Shown piece by piece: positions 49,453 through 57,444 of a stretch of 64,000 bases of DNA. Source of the stretch: JAXMAR01 sp046350295 (GTDB lineage Bacteria; Planctomycetota; Planctomycetia; Gemmatales; Gemmataceae); contig JAXMAR010000009.1 in assembly GCA_046350295.1 (NCBI GenBank), forward strand, positions 1 through 64,000. The letters run 5' to 3'. The position numbers and the translations under genes are program-made. The first letter of the stretch is position 1. Each line of letters begins with the position of its first letter. The notes beneath the pieces are model-generated. The model was not told the origin of the DNA. It saw nothing but the letters and a program-made list of their open reading frames with translations, and searched no databases.

Positions 49453-49887
49453 TTACGACCATTCTCCCGCGGGCTGGATGGCCCGGCCGTTTTCGTCGTA
49501 GAAAGCGTCGTGCAGCAGGAAAATCTCGGCGGGATCGAGGCCCAGGCCGCTGAGCTGGCGGCGGAGTTGCTCGAAAGCGTGCGGGCCAAGGCGGCGCGAG
49601 ACGATGGCACGGAGGTGCTCGGCGCACAGATCGGTTTCGATCGGCCGCCGCGAGTGGAGCGGAAACGTGAGAAAGCGGACGGTCCCCAGATAATGGCACA
49701 CGGCGCAGCGGCGGCGGTCGGTCCGCTCGACGATCGGGTCCGCCGCCCCCAGGGCCAGGGCTTCCAGGCAGTTGGGACAGTACGTCTTGCCGGCGATCCG
49801 GTCCCAGGGCCGGCTCTGGTCACCGCAGCGGCAGCATGGATTGCGCGGGAAGACGCTGTCTGCCGGGGCGAGTCGCATGCTCTCCAT
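49453..49887 (-). CDS. Cysteine-rich zinc-binding hypothetical protein
   Basis: A 144-aa protein from ATG 49887, with AAAGGGA upstream. Three paired-cysteine groups are visible: CCRCGDQSRPWDR, TYCPNCLEAL and RRCAVCHYLGTVRFLTFPLH, plus a later DLCAEHLRA. They could bind two zinc ions in rubredoxin-like knuckles. The C-terminal half is helical (AFEQLRRQLSGLGLDPAEIF). No characterised family comes to mind. Confidence 0.75.
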   Translation of the reverse strand: MESMRLAPADSVFPRNPCCRCGDQSRPWDRIAGKTYCPNCLEALALGAADPIVERTDRRRCAVCHYLGTVRFLTFPLHSRRPIETDLCAEHLRAIVSRRLGPHAFEQLRRQLSGLGLDPAEIFLLHDAFYDENGRAIQPAGEWS

Positions 49888-50155
49888 GGTGGTCCCTTTG
49901 TCTCCGGTTCCGTCCCTGCCGCCACACCTAAAATCGGCAAACCGGGCAATCTTCCTTGCCTGCTTTGCCTGCCGGCCTTCCCAGGGCCCCCTCCTACCCC
50001 CGGCACAATGCGAACGCCGGGAGCAAGCGCTACCCTCGGGCGCCTGGGGAAGCCAAATGGATGGAATCAGAGGAGCCTTTTGGATGGAAAGCATGCCCCG
50101 TCACGCGGCGCCAGGGCCGCGGGAAGAAAGGCGGCGCGTGTTTTTCCAAGGCCCA
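49888..50155. other. Intergenic region
   Basis: The divergent gap between the zinc-binding and secreted-protein genes is 342 bases in all. Apart from the promoter at its right end I see nothing in it: no gene, hairpin or repeat stands out. Confidence 0.4.
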
Positions 50156-50183
50156 TTGACAGGGGCATTCTCCCTGCTATTCT
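50156..50183 (+). promoter_or_regulatory. Sigma-70-type promoter of the secreted-protein gene
   Basis: Perfect -35 TTGACA at 50156-50161, 16-bp spacer, -10 TATTCT at 50178-50183. The expected transcript start is near 50190, giving a leader of about 40 nt before ATG 50230. Confidence 0.65.
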
Positions 50184-50229
50184 CCCCGCCCGGATCAAAT
50201 TGGGGGACTCTTATCGGGGGAGATAGGCG

Positions 50230-50682
50230 ATGCGTCCGGCCACTGTCCTTTCCAGCGCTTTGCTGATCGCGTTCCTGACCATGCGCGGAGCGGCGCAGAC
50301 GACCACCGCGACGAGCGGGACCACCACCACCGCCACGTCCGGTACCACGAGCGCCACCATTCCGGGCTCCTGGTCCGGGACGACGCCGCGAAACATCAGC
50401 TTCGTGCCCGTCGACACCTCGAAAGCCATGAAGCCGTCCGCGAACATCGCCAAGGCGTTTCACGCCGCGCCGACGCCGAGCGGTCCCAACCTCAGCAACT
50501 TCTTCCACAAGATGACCTTCGGCGCCTGGCCGCCCACACGGGCGAACGTCACTGTCCTGGACCAGAAGCAGAACGTCTTCCAGCCCAAACCGGTCGGCGT
50601 GAATGTTCGATCTCGGCAAGAAGAAGTGAACGGGGTGAGTGGTGGCCAGGACGCGCCAGGAGCGGCGGCTGGTGAGTGGTGA
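50230..50682 (+). CDS. Small secreted hypothetical protein
   Basis: A 150-aa protein with a signal peptide (VLSSALLIAFLTMRGAAQ) and a Thr/Ser-rich stretch (TTTATSGTTTTATSGT). The mature part includes NISFVPVDTSKAMKP and SNFFHKMTFGAWPP. The last 30 residues run into a GGTGAGTGG repeat. In another frame the sequence after QPKPVGVN reads FDLGKKK then stop, so the original end may have been near 50632 and lost by a small indel. Function unknown. Confidence 0.6.
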   Translation: MRPATVLSSALLIAFLTMRGAAQTTTATSGTTTTATSGTTSATIPGSWSGTTPRNISFVPVDTSKAMKPSANIAKAFHAAPTPSGPNLSNFFHKMTFGAWPPTRANVTVLDQKQNVFQPKPVGVNVRSRQEEVNGVSGGQDAPGAAAGEW

Positions 50683-50784
50683 GTGGTGAGTGGCAGCCTA
50701 CAGGTGGCCGGTCTCCACCAGCCACCGATCACCAACCACGACCTCACCAAATACCAGCCACCAGCCACCAGCCACCAGCCACCG
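50666..50784. repeat. GGTGGCTGG-type repeat tract A
   Basis: Short direct and inverted repeats of GGTGAGTGG and CCAGCCACC fill the space between the secreted-protein gene and the cobalamin adenosyltransferase stop codon at 50785. The right part is a tandem CCAGCCA run. Confidence 0.8.
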
Positions 50785-51360
50785 CTACTGTCCACCGGGT
50801 GTCCAGAGCACGTCGTTGCGCCCTTTGTCGTTCCAGACCCGGGCCAAGACGAACAGCAAATCGGAAAGACGGCTGAGATAGACGACGACCTGCGGATTGA
50901 CCGTTTGCGTCCGGGCCAAAGTCACCACGTTCATGCGCTCGCAGCTGCGGCGGCAGACCGCGCTTGATGCGCCCACGCCGAGAGCGCTGTCCCGCTCGGA
51001 AGAACGAACTGCCGCAGCGACTCCAGGTCCTGGTTGTGCTCATCGATCCACCCCTCCAGCCGCGCCGCCTGTTCGGCCCGCACGCGCAGCCTTTCTCCCG
51101 GCTTCTCCCCGTCCGCTTGCGGCACGCAAAGATCGGCGCCGATGTCGAAAAGGTCAGCCCTGGATCCGCCGCAGCATGGTCTGCCAGGTGGCCGGCGTGT
51201 CCATCAGGTGCGCCGCCAGCAGGCCGAGCACGGCGTTCAACTCGTCGACGCCGCCGTAGGCCGTCACGCGCGGGTCGTCCTTGGCGACGCGTGCGCCATC
51301 GCCCAGCGAGGTCTCTCCTTGATCGCCGGTTTTTGTGTAGATGCGCGACAGGAAGACCAT
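50785..51360 (-). pseudogene. PduO-type cob(I)alamin adenosyltransferase with two frameshifts
   Basis: From ATG 51360 the protein reads VFLSRIYTKTGDQGETSLGD and AYGGVDELNAVLGLLAAHL, the ATP-binding part of PduO-type adenosyltransferases. The frame closes after TMLRRIQG. One extra G near 51159 restores ADLFDIGADLCVPQADGEKP and RLEGWIDEHN. A one-base loss near 50959 is needed to continue with ERMNVVTLARTQ and VVVYLSRLSDLLFVLARVWN to the TAG at 50785. The two indels compensate and the sequence around them stays highly conserved, so assembly error is as likely as true inactivation. Repeat tracts abut both ends. Confidence 0.8.
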
Positions 51361-51432
51361 GGGAGCGGTGGCTGGTGAATGGTGGCTGGTTGCTGGTGGC
51401 TGGTGAGCGGTGGCTGGTGGCTGGTTGCCGGC
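51361..51432. repeat. GGTGGCTGG-type repeat tract B
   Basis: Immediately upstream of the adenosyltransferase start, the plus strand carries repeated GGTGGCTGGT and GGTGAGCGG units. It is in inverted orientation to most of tract A and to tract C. Confidence 0.8.
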
Positions 51433-51494
51433 GACAGTGGGGACGTCCAATACTCAGATTGTACAGCGACGAAAGATGTCTGCCTTCCTACGCC

Positions 51495-51574
51495 CAGCAA
51501 CTGGTCACGAGCAACTGGTCGCCAGCCACCAGCCACCGGTCACCAGCCACCGGCGACCAGCCACCAGCCACCGC
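51495..51574. repeat. GGTGGCTGG-type repeat tract C
   Basis: Tandem CCAGCCACC and CAACTGGTC-like units, ending directly at the stop codon of a very small minus-strand frame. With tract B it forms an imperfect inverted pair around about 60 bases of unique sequence. Confidence 0.75.
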
Positions 51575-51649
51575 TCACATCCGATTGACGCGCTCGCGAT
51601 TGGCGTGTTCCTGAATCGCGATCAGGTGCTCGCTGAGGTCGGCGTTCAT
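51575..51649 (-). CDS. Possible very small protein (24 aa)
   Basis: The frame from ATG 51649 reads NADLSEHLIAIQEHANRE and ends at TGA 51575-51577, exactly where repeat tract C begins. It follows the next gene by 27 bp on the same strand. It could be a short peptide or the remnant of a longer protein; there is no family evidence. Confidence 0.25.
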   Translation of the reverse strand: MNADLSEHLIAIQEHANRERVNRM

Positions 51650-51676
51650 GGTGTGCACCTTGGGCGTTGGTTCCGA

Positions 51677-51877
51677 TCAGCGGCGCAGGGCGTTGTGTAC
51701 GGCGATTTTCGTGGGGTAGTGGCTGCGGCGGCGGACGGGGCGCGACAGGTCACGATAATCGGCCAGGCGAGCCAGCAAGCCCGTGTGGATCAGGTCGATC
51801 AGGTCGCGCGTCAGCTTCTCGGCATGCGTCAACAGCTGACGCAATGTCATGCGGCGAATGGGTTTGTCGGAGGCCAT
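51677..51877 (-). CDS. Small basic hypothetical protein
   Basis: A 66-aa protein from ATG 51877: SDKPIRRMTLRQLLTHAEKL, then LIDLIHTGLLARLADYRDLS and a basic end RRRSHYPTK. It is mostly helical by pattern and has no recognisable domain. Frame and amino-acid composition look like real coding sequence, but no homologue is known to me. Confidence 0.5.
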   Translation of the reverse strand: MASDKPIRRMTLRQLLTHAEKLTRDLIDLIHTGLLARLADYRDLSRPVRRRSHYPTKIAVHNALRR

Positions 51878-52074
51878 GAACGCTCCGGGGCGCTGGGCGC
51901 CTCGCTGGAGAAAGGCGCCGCGGGGATGCGGATCGGAAGCCGGACGAGTCAAAGCCTCTTCTCAGGATCCCGGTTTCCTTTCCGGTCACGCCGGATGGAA
52001 ATAAGCTATGATGTCATCAGCAGTTATCCTCTCTGGAAATTCAGGGAAGGTCAATAGGGTTTGGCGCCTCTCCC

Positions 52075-52812
52075 ATGCGGATCCTCCTCCTCGCCGACAT
52101 CCACGCCAACTGGCCCGCCCTGCAAGCCATCAGCGAGCCCTTCGATCAATGCCTCGTCCTGGGGGATCTCGTCGATTATGGCCTGGAGCCTGGTCCGTGC
52201 ATCGACTGGGTCCGCCAGCGGCCGCCCACGTCATCCGCGGCAACCACGATCACGGCGTCGCCCAGCAGGTCCGCGTCAGCGGTAAGACCGGCTTCAAGTA
52301 TCTGACCGCCGTCACCCGGCCTCTCACGCAAGAGCTTGTGTCGCCGGCCGATCGCCGCTACCCGCCAGCTTGCCCGTCACCAAGCGGGCTGACGCTCGAC
52401 AACACGCAGTTCCTCCTCGTCCATGTTATCGCCGCGCGACCTGTTCGACGAGTACGCCATCGGCGACGTCGAGTTCTGGTCGCGCCGCCTCGAGAACGTC
52501 GACGCCAACGTCATCTGCGTCGGCCACACCCACCACCCCTTCGTCCTGGAAGTCGGCGACAAGCTGGTGATCAACCCGGGCAGCGTCGGCCAGCCGCGCG
52601 ATGGCGACCCGCGCGTCTCCTATGCCGTCATCGAGAACCAGCGCGTCGAACTCAAGCGGCTGGAGTATCCCGTCGAGGATACGGTGAAGAACGTTCTCGA
52701 AAGCAATCTCGCCGAGCCCGCCAAGGCCCTCCTCGCCGAAGTTTTCCGCACCGGCGGCTTGGCGAAGCCGGATAGCGGCAAGCAGAAGGGCGAAACCCCG
52801 AATGGATTCTGA
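52075..52812 (+). pseudogene. Metallophosphoesterase (YfcE/MJ0936-type) gene with several frameshifts
   Basis: The first part (RILLLADIHANWPALQA, VLGDLVDYGLEPGP) carries the DxH and GD metal motifs. Coding then moves to another frame near 52220 (HVIRGNHDHGVAQQ, the GNHD motif) and shifts again near 52365, 52390 and 52427. It returns to the first frame for DLFDEYAIGDVEFWSRRLEN, ICVGHTHHPF and INPGSVGQPRDGD, up to the stop at 52812. All metal-binding motifs survive. Four indels in about 210 bp point to decay or to poor sequence quality. Confidence 0.8.
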
Positions 52813-53092
52813 ACGCCGTCGCTCAACGCGGCGGCGGCCTCGCGGCCGGCCCGCCGACGAGGGGGAGAAGAAGGACGCTTATCTGACGATCCCTTCGCTC
52901 GGCGTGTACGCTCTCGTCGAGCAGAGCATGGCGCGGGTCATCGTCCATCGCCGCACCGAGCAGGGGTTTGTGAGCGAGGTTTACGAGGGGCTGGAGGCGG
53001 TGGCGCCGCTGCCGGAGATCGAGACGGAGCTGCCGTTGAGTGAGATATATGATGGGGTGGAGTTTTCGGCGGAGCGGATGGAGGAGGGGTGA
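52802..53092 (+). pseudogene. C-terminal remnant of a Uma2-family (DUF820) endonuclease gene
   Basis: The frame reads KDAYLTIPSLGVYALVEQ, VHRRTEQGFVSEVYEGLEAV and LPLSEIYDGVEF, the last 75 residues or so of Uma2 proteins. The N-terminal half with the catalytic residues is missing; the first 25 residues here are Arg-rich and overlap the end of the phosphoesterase gene. A full-length relative would be about 190 aa. Confidence 0.65.
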
Positions 53093-53095
53093 GCC

Positions 53096-53566
53096 ATGTC
53101 TCAGGCGGCCTCGCAGGCTACGGCGTTCTACAAGGAAGTGGCGAGGACGGGCCGGCTGTGGACCATCCGTGATGCCGACGGCTTTCCGGCGCCGATGACG
53201 GCGAGCGGGCATAGGGCGCAGCCTTTTTGGTCGTCTCGATCACGTGCCGAGCGAGTTATCAAGAACGTTTCCGCTTACGCAGGATTCAACGCGGTCGAGG
53301 TTTTGTGGGATGAGTTTTGCGCGAAGTGGGTAACGGATTTGTGGGCCGAAGGAATCAAGGTTGGCATCAACTGGAGCGGCAAGCACGCTGTCGGCTACGA
53401 TCTTGAGCCGAGCGACCTGCAGCGCCGTGTCGAGGCCGAACTGGAGTGGCAATCGCAGGCCCCAGAAACCGATGACTTGTCCGATGAAACCGATTGCTTG
53501 GGGTGCGGATCGACGATTCCGGCTGGGGATGTCAAGTGTGCGGCCTGCGGTTGGTCTTACCGCTAG
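53096..53566 (+). CDS. DUF2750 protein with C-terminal zinc ribbon
   Basis: A 156-aa protein starting 3 bp after the Uma2 remnant stop. The DUF2750 pattern is clear: RLWTIRDADGFPAPMT, QPFWSSRSRAERVI and EFCAKWVTDLWAEGIKVGIN. The family has no known function and often occurs in immunity-like contexts. The added C-terminus CLGCGSTIPAGDVKCAACGW is a zinc ribbon, unusual for DUF2750 proteins I know. Confidence 0.75.
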   Translation: MSQAASQATAFYKEVARTGRLWTIRDADGFPAPMTASGHRAQPFWSSRSRAERVIKNVSAYAGFNAVEVLWDEFCAKWVTDLWAEGIKVGINWSGKHAVGYDLEPSDLQRRVEAELEWQSQAPETDDLSDETDCLGCGSTIPAGDVKCAACGWSYR

Positions 53567-53580
53567 ATGCAAGGGGTTCG

Positions 53581-53809
53581 TCATTGGGCCGCCATCTTTC
53601 CGAGGACGCGCAATGCCCGCGCCCGCATGAGCGACACCCTTTCGCTCCATTCGACGAGCCCTTCCAGCTCTCTCCTTTCGCGCGCGCTCAACTTCCCTTC
53701 CGTGTTGCGATCCATGAGTTCCTGCAATTTTTCGTCCGCTTCGGACGGTAGGCGCAGTTCGGCGATCGCTTCGATCAGGTCCAGGGGGGGCCTCGACGGC
53801 GGCGCTCAT
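53581..53809 (-). pseudogene. Small conserved-looking hypothetical gene with a frameshift in a C7 tract
   Basis: The main frame reads LDLIEAIAELRLPSEADEKL, then QELMDRNTEGKLSARERREL and SLMRARALRVLGKMAAQ to the stop at 53581-53583. It lacks a good start. The ATG at 53809 begins MSAAVEA in the neighbouring frame and is joined to the main frame through a run of seven C about 20 bases later. With six C the gene would read through as a 75-aa protein. A sequencing indel or a phase-variable tract are both possible. Confidence 0.6.
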
Positions 53810-54108
53810 GGTCTTTCCTTCCTTTGCAGTGGCCTTGTTTTTTCAATTCTAGCCGAACACAAGGACACGAAACGAGCGCGGCGCTCCAGACGATTTTTCG
53901 CCGCCTTGCCGTCCCGTTCCTTGTTCGAGGAACGCGCCCCATCGCAAATTCAAGGTGGTTCGCAAGTCGGGGGCCGGGCCGTTCGTGACCACAAGGGCGG
54001 GGTCTGCGCTCGGAACACCTTGGCGAGGCGCGGTTTAGGACGCGCGGCCGTACTGGCCAACCGTTTTTGAGTTGGCCACTACGTGACAAGCCGCCCGCGC
54101 CGCACGCG
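53810..54108. other. Intergenic region upstream of ffh
   Basis: About 300 bases without a supported gene. A CCTTGTTTTTTCAATTC stretch near 53831 is AT-rich and may hold a promoter for the minus-strand gene. The ffh promoter follows at its right end. Confidence 0.4.
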
Positions 54109-54137
54109 TTGCGAGATCGATTCGCTTCCTCTATAAT
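54109..54137 (+). promoter_or_regulatory. Sigma-70-type promoter of ffh
   Basis: -35 TTGCGA at 54109-54114, 17-bp spacer, perfect -10 TATAAT at 54132-54137. The expected start near 54144 gives a leader of about 35 nt. Confidence 0.7.
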
Positions 54138-54177
54138 CACACACTCGCAGCATTCTCTGTAACTTCAGGACGCTCCT

Positions 54178-55662
54178 ATGTTTGACGGCATTCGCCGCGG
54201 TCTGTCCGAGGCCATCAAGAAGCTCACGGGTGGGGGCCGGCTCACCGAGGCCAATATCGAGGAAGGGCTGCGCCTCGTTCGCACCGCCCTGCTCGAGGCG
54301 GACGTCAACTTCAACGTCGCCAAGGAGTTCATCGACCGCGTCAAGCAAAAGGCGGTCGGCCAGGACATCATGCGCTCGCTCAAGGCGAGCGAGCAGATCG
54401 TCGAGATCATCTACCAGGAGCTGGTCGAGCTGATGGGGCCGGTCGACCAGAAGTTCCACTTCGCCAAGGACCGGCCGACCGTCATCATGCTCTGCGGCCT
54501 GCAGGGTAGCGGCAAGACGACGACCGCCGGAAAGCTCGCCCTTTATCTGCGCGACAGGCTCGGCCGCAAGCCGGTGCTGGTCGCGGCGGACTTGCAGCGG
54601 CCCGCGGCCGTCGACCAGATCAAGGTGCTTGGCGAGCAGCTGGGCGTGCCGGTCTACAGCGAAGGCGCCGCCGTGCCCGGGCAGCAGGGGCCAAGCCCGA
54701 TCGAGGTCTGCCGCAACGCCGTCAGCCACGCGAAGAAGACGCTCCTCGACACGGTGATCCTCGACACCGCCGGCCGCTTGCACGTGGCCGAGATGCCGAT
54801 GGACGAGTTGAAGCAGATCGACCGGCTGGTGAAGCCGGACGACGTCTTGTTCGTGTGCGACGCGATGACGGGCCAGGACGCGGTCAACAGCGCCAAGGCG
54901 TTCAACGACGCGCTCGATCTGAATGGCGTCATCCTCACCAAGCTCGACGGCGACGCGCGCGGCGGCGCCGCGCTGTCCATCAAGGAGATCACGAAGGTCC
55001 CGATCAAGTTCGTCGGCGTCGGCGAGAAGATGCAGGCGCTGGATGACTTCGTCCCCGAGCGCATGGCCCAGCGGATCATGGGCCAGGGCGACGTCATGGG
55101 GATCCTGCAGAAAGTGCAGCAGGTCCAGCAGGAGTTGAGCGCGGAGGAGATCCAGAAGCAACAGGAGAAGATGAAGAAGGGGAACTTCACCCTGGACGAC
55201 TTCCGCAAGCAGTTCGAGATGATGGCGAAGATGGGTGGCGTGAAGGACCTGATGAGCCAGATGCCGGGAATGGGAGACATGATCCCCGAAGGCGAGGATC
55301 CCGAAGTGGCGATGAAGCGCATCCGCGGCATGATCGACTCGATGACCAAGGACGAGCGCTCGGACCCGGACCTGATCGACCTGTCGCGGCGCCGCCGCAT
55401 CGCCCAGGGGAGCGGCACCGAGGCCCACGAGGTCAAGCAGTTCCTCAATCAATTCGACCAGGTGCGGACCATCATGCGGCAGATGGCGGAGATGAGCATC
55501 TGGCAGCGCATGAAGATGGTCATGGGCATGGGTAAGGCCGGCATGTTCCAGCCCGGCGCCATGATGCCCAAGACCAAGATCGGCACCGGCCATCGTAAAA
55601 CCGCCAAGGAGCGAGCCGACGAACGCAAGAAAAAGCGGAAGCAGGACAAGAAGAAACGCTAG
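54178..55662 (+). CDS. ffh: Signal recognition particle GTPase Ffh (SRP54)
   Basis: Binds signal peptides and the SRP RNA to target proteins to the membrane. The 494-aa length is normal with a slightly long C-terminus. N domain at the start, then the G domain with LCGLQGSGKTTTAGKLA (P-loop), DTAGRLHVAEMP, and TKLDGDARGGAALS. The methionine-rich M domain follows after residue 300 (MMAKMGGVKDLMSQMPGMGDM). The last 30 residues are Lys/Arg-rich. Core gene, intact, with its own promoter. Confidence 0.97.
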   Translation: MFDGIRRGLSEAIKKLTGGGRLTEANIEEGLRLVRTALLEADVNFNVAKEFIDRVKQKAVGQDIMRSLKASEQIVEIIYQELVELMGPVDQKFHFAKDRPTVIMLCGLQGSGKTTTAGKLALYLRDRLGRKPVLVAADLQRPAAVDQIKVLGEQLGVPVYSEGAAVPGQQGPSPIEVCRNAVSHAKKTLLDTVILDTAGRLHVAEMPMDELKQIDRLVKPDDVLFVCDAMTGQDAVNSAKAFNDALDLNGVILTKLDGDARGGAALSIKEITKVPIKFVGVGEKMQALDDFVPERMAQRIMGQGDVMGILQKVQQVQQELSAEEIQKQQEKMKKGNFTLDDFRKQFEMMAKMGGVKDLMSQMPGMGDMIPEGEDPEVAMKRIRGMIDSMTKDERSDPDLIDLSRRRRIAQGSGTEAHEVKQFLNQFDQVRTIMRQMAEMSIWQRMKMVMGMGKAGMFQPGAMMPKTKIGTGHRKTAKERADERKKKRKQDKKKR

Positions 55663-55702
55663 CAGTGCGGCATTGGAAGGTGAATCGAAAAGGAGGACGC
55701 CG

Positions 55703-55900
55703 ATGAAAGGCGTGCAGTACTTCTACGACAAGCGTGGCGAGCCCCAGGCGGTCATGATCGACCTGAAAAAGAACCGCAGGCTATGGGAGGACTTTCAGGA
55801 TCTGATGATCGCTGAAAAGCGACGACATGAGCCCAGAGAGAGTCTTGACGATGTGAAGGGTATCCTGCAAAAGGGCCGAAAGGATAATGGCCACCGTTGA
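55703..55900 (+). CDS. RelB-type antitoxin
   Basis: A 65-aa protein from ATG 55703, with AAGGAGG upstream. It reads KGVQYFYDKRGEPQAVMIDL then WEDFQDLMIAEKRRHEPRES, a Phd/RelB-like pattern. Its TGA overlaps the TTG start of the RelE toxin gene. It probably binds and neutralises the toxin and represses the pair. Confidence 0.8.
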   Translation: MKGVQYFYDKRGEPQAVMIDLKKNRRLWEDFQDLMIAEKRRHEPRESLDDVKGILQKGRKDNGHR

Positions 55901-56157
55901 AAACTTACACCGTCGAGTTCGCCCGCCCGGCCCGTAAGGATCTTGAATCGTTGCCGGCCACCCTGCAGGACCGGCTCCTCCGCGCTATTGAGAAGCTCGG
56001 GACGAATCCGCATCCGCCAGGAAGCTTGAAACTCAAAGGAAGCGAAAGCTCCTATCGGATCCGGGTAGGCAGTTACCGCGTCATTTACGAGATCGAAGAC
56101 GACATTGTCGTTGTTCTGATCGTCCGAGTCCGGCATCGCAGGGAGGCCTATGACTAG
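55897..56157 (+). CDS. RelE/ParE-type toxin
   Basis: An 86-aa protein starting with TTG at 55897, overlapping the antitoxin stop. Typical RelE pattern: YTVEFARPARKDLESLPATL, KLKGSESSYRIRVGSYRVIYEI and a C-terminal VRVRHRREAYD with the basic and His residues associated with RNA cleavage in RelE. It probably cleaves ribosome-bound mRNA when freed from the antitoxin. Confidence 0.85.
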   Translation: MKTYTVEFARPARKDLESLPATLQDRLLRAIEKLGTNPHPPGSLKLKGSESSYRIRVGSYRVIYEIEDDIVVVLIVRVRHRREAYD

Positions 56158-56353
56158 ACCTTTCAGTCACCCGGACTACTGATCGATGAGTCTCATGCGG
56201 CGTTCTTCCGTTCTTCCGGTGATTTCGTTTCCCCATCGCCGCAGTCCGCCAAATTGCATATCATAGTTGTTTCCAGAACCCGATTGATTTCGCGGGGCAA
56301 ACGCCTCGCGGCTTGGCTTTTTGGGGCGCCGGATCACCTTCGAGGAAAGTACC

Positions 56354-56653
56354 GTGGCCGTTCGCATTCGCATGAAAATGATGGGCCGCAAGCATCGGCC
56401 GTTTTTCCGGATCGTCGCCATTGACGGCCGGCAGCCGCGCGACGGGCGGGTGCTGGAAGAGCTCGGCACATACGACCCGATGATGAAGAACAAGGAGAAC
56501 CGGGTGACGCTGATCCCGGACCGGATCAAGCACTGGCAGAGCGTCGGGGCACAAGTCTCCGAGAAGGTGACGGTGCTGCTGAAGAAATACATGGCCAAGT
56601 TCGAGGCGAAGGCCGCCGAGGCGGCGGCCGCGCCGCCTCCCGCGGCGCCGTAG
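56354..56653 (+). CDS. rpsP: 30S ribosomal protein S16
   Basis: A 99-aa protein starting with GTG at 56354, preceded by CGAGGAAAG. VAVRIRMKMMGRKHRPFFR and AIDGRQPRDGRVLEELGTYDP are diagnostic. The C-terminal Ala/Pro-rich tail is an extension. It heads the rpsP-trmD-rplS cluster; rimM, which usually sits between rpsP and trmD, is absent here. Confidence 0.97.
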   Translation: MAVRIRMKMMGRKHRPFFRIVAIDGRQPRDGRVLEELGTYDPMMKNKENRVTLIPDRIKHWQSVGAQVSEKVTVLLKKYMAKFEAKAAEAAAAPPPAAP

Positions 56654-56703
56654 CGAGAAGGGCAATCCCCGCCCCCGGACGGGTTGGGCGCGCCTGCGAA
56701 GTC

Positions 56704-57444
56704 ATGCGTTTCGACGTCCTGACGCTGTTCCCCGATATCTTTCAGGGTTACCTGACGCAGAGCATCCTGAAGCTGGCCCTCGACCGCGGCCTCGTCCAGA
56801 TTCACCTCTGGAACATCCGCGACTGGGCCAGGGGGAAACACAAGAGCGTCGACGATCGGCCCTTCGGCGGCGGACCGGGCATGGTGCTGGCCCCCGAACC
56901 GGTGTTCGATTGCGTCGAAGAAGTGCGAACCAAGGCGGAGCCGCCGGGCGAACTGATCCTGTTGACCCCGGCCGGTGAGCGGCTGACGCAACCGCTGGTG
57001 AAGGAGTTGGCCGGCCTGAAACGCCTGGTTCTCCTGTGCGGGCGCTACGAGGGGTTCGACGAACGGATACGGTTGGGCCTCAAGCCGCGCGAGATATCGA
57101 TCGGTGACTTCATCTGCAACGGCGGCGAAGTCCCGGCGATGGTAGTAATCGACACGGTGGTCCGCTACGTGCCCGGCGTGTTAGGGGACGAAGAAAGCGT
57201 CGCGGAAGAATCGCACAGCGAGCCGGGCCGCCTGGAATACCCGCAATACACGAGGCCGCGCGTTTTCCGCGGTATGGAGGCGCCGGAGATACTTTTGAGC
57301 GGCAATCACGCGGCCATCGCGAAGTGGCGTCAGGAGGAATCGGAGCGCCGGAGCCGGAAAAACACTCTCTCCCCCTCGACAGGGGAGAGCCGAACCGAAG
57401 ACAACACAAGCCAAGAACGCCCTGGAGGAAACCATGAAGGATAG
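56704..57444 (+). CDS. trmD: tRNA (guanine-N1-)-methyltransferase
   Basis: Makes m1G37 in tRNAs with a G at position 36. A 246-aa protein: RFDVLTLFPDIFQGYLTQSI at the start, DDRPFGGGPGMVLAPEPVFD, then the trefoil-knot AdoMet site LLCGRYEGFDERI and EISIGDFICNGGEVPAMVV. The last 30 residues (SRKNTLSPSTGE...) are not family-like and overlap the rplS start by 11 bp. Confidence 0.95.
   Translation: MRFDVLTLFPDIFQGYLTQSILKLALDRGLVQIHLWNIRDWARGKHKSVDDRPFGGGPGMVLAPEPVFDCVEEVRTKAEPPGELILLTPAGERLTQPLVKELAGLKRLVLLCGRYEGFDERIRLGLKPREISIGDFICNGGEVPAMVVIDTVVRYVPGVLGDEESVAEESHSEPGRLEYPQYTRPRVFRGMEAPEILLSGNHAAIAKWRQEESERRSRKNTLSPSTGESRTEDNTSQERPGGNHEG

Noticed and set aside
50666..51574. Repeats resembling a CRISPR array
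   Set aside because: Units are short (about 9 bp), irregular, in both orientations and without spacers of constant length; there are no cas genes.
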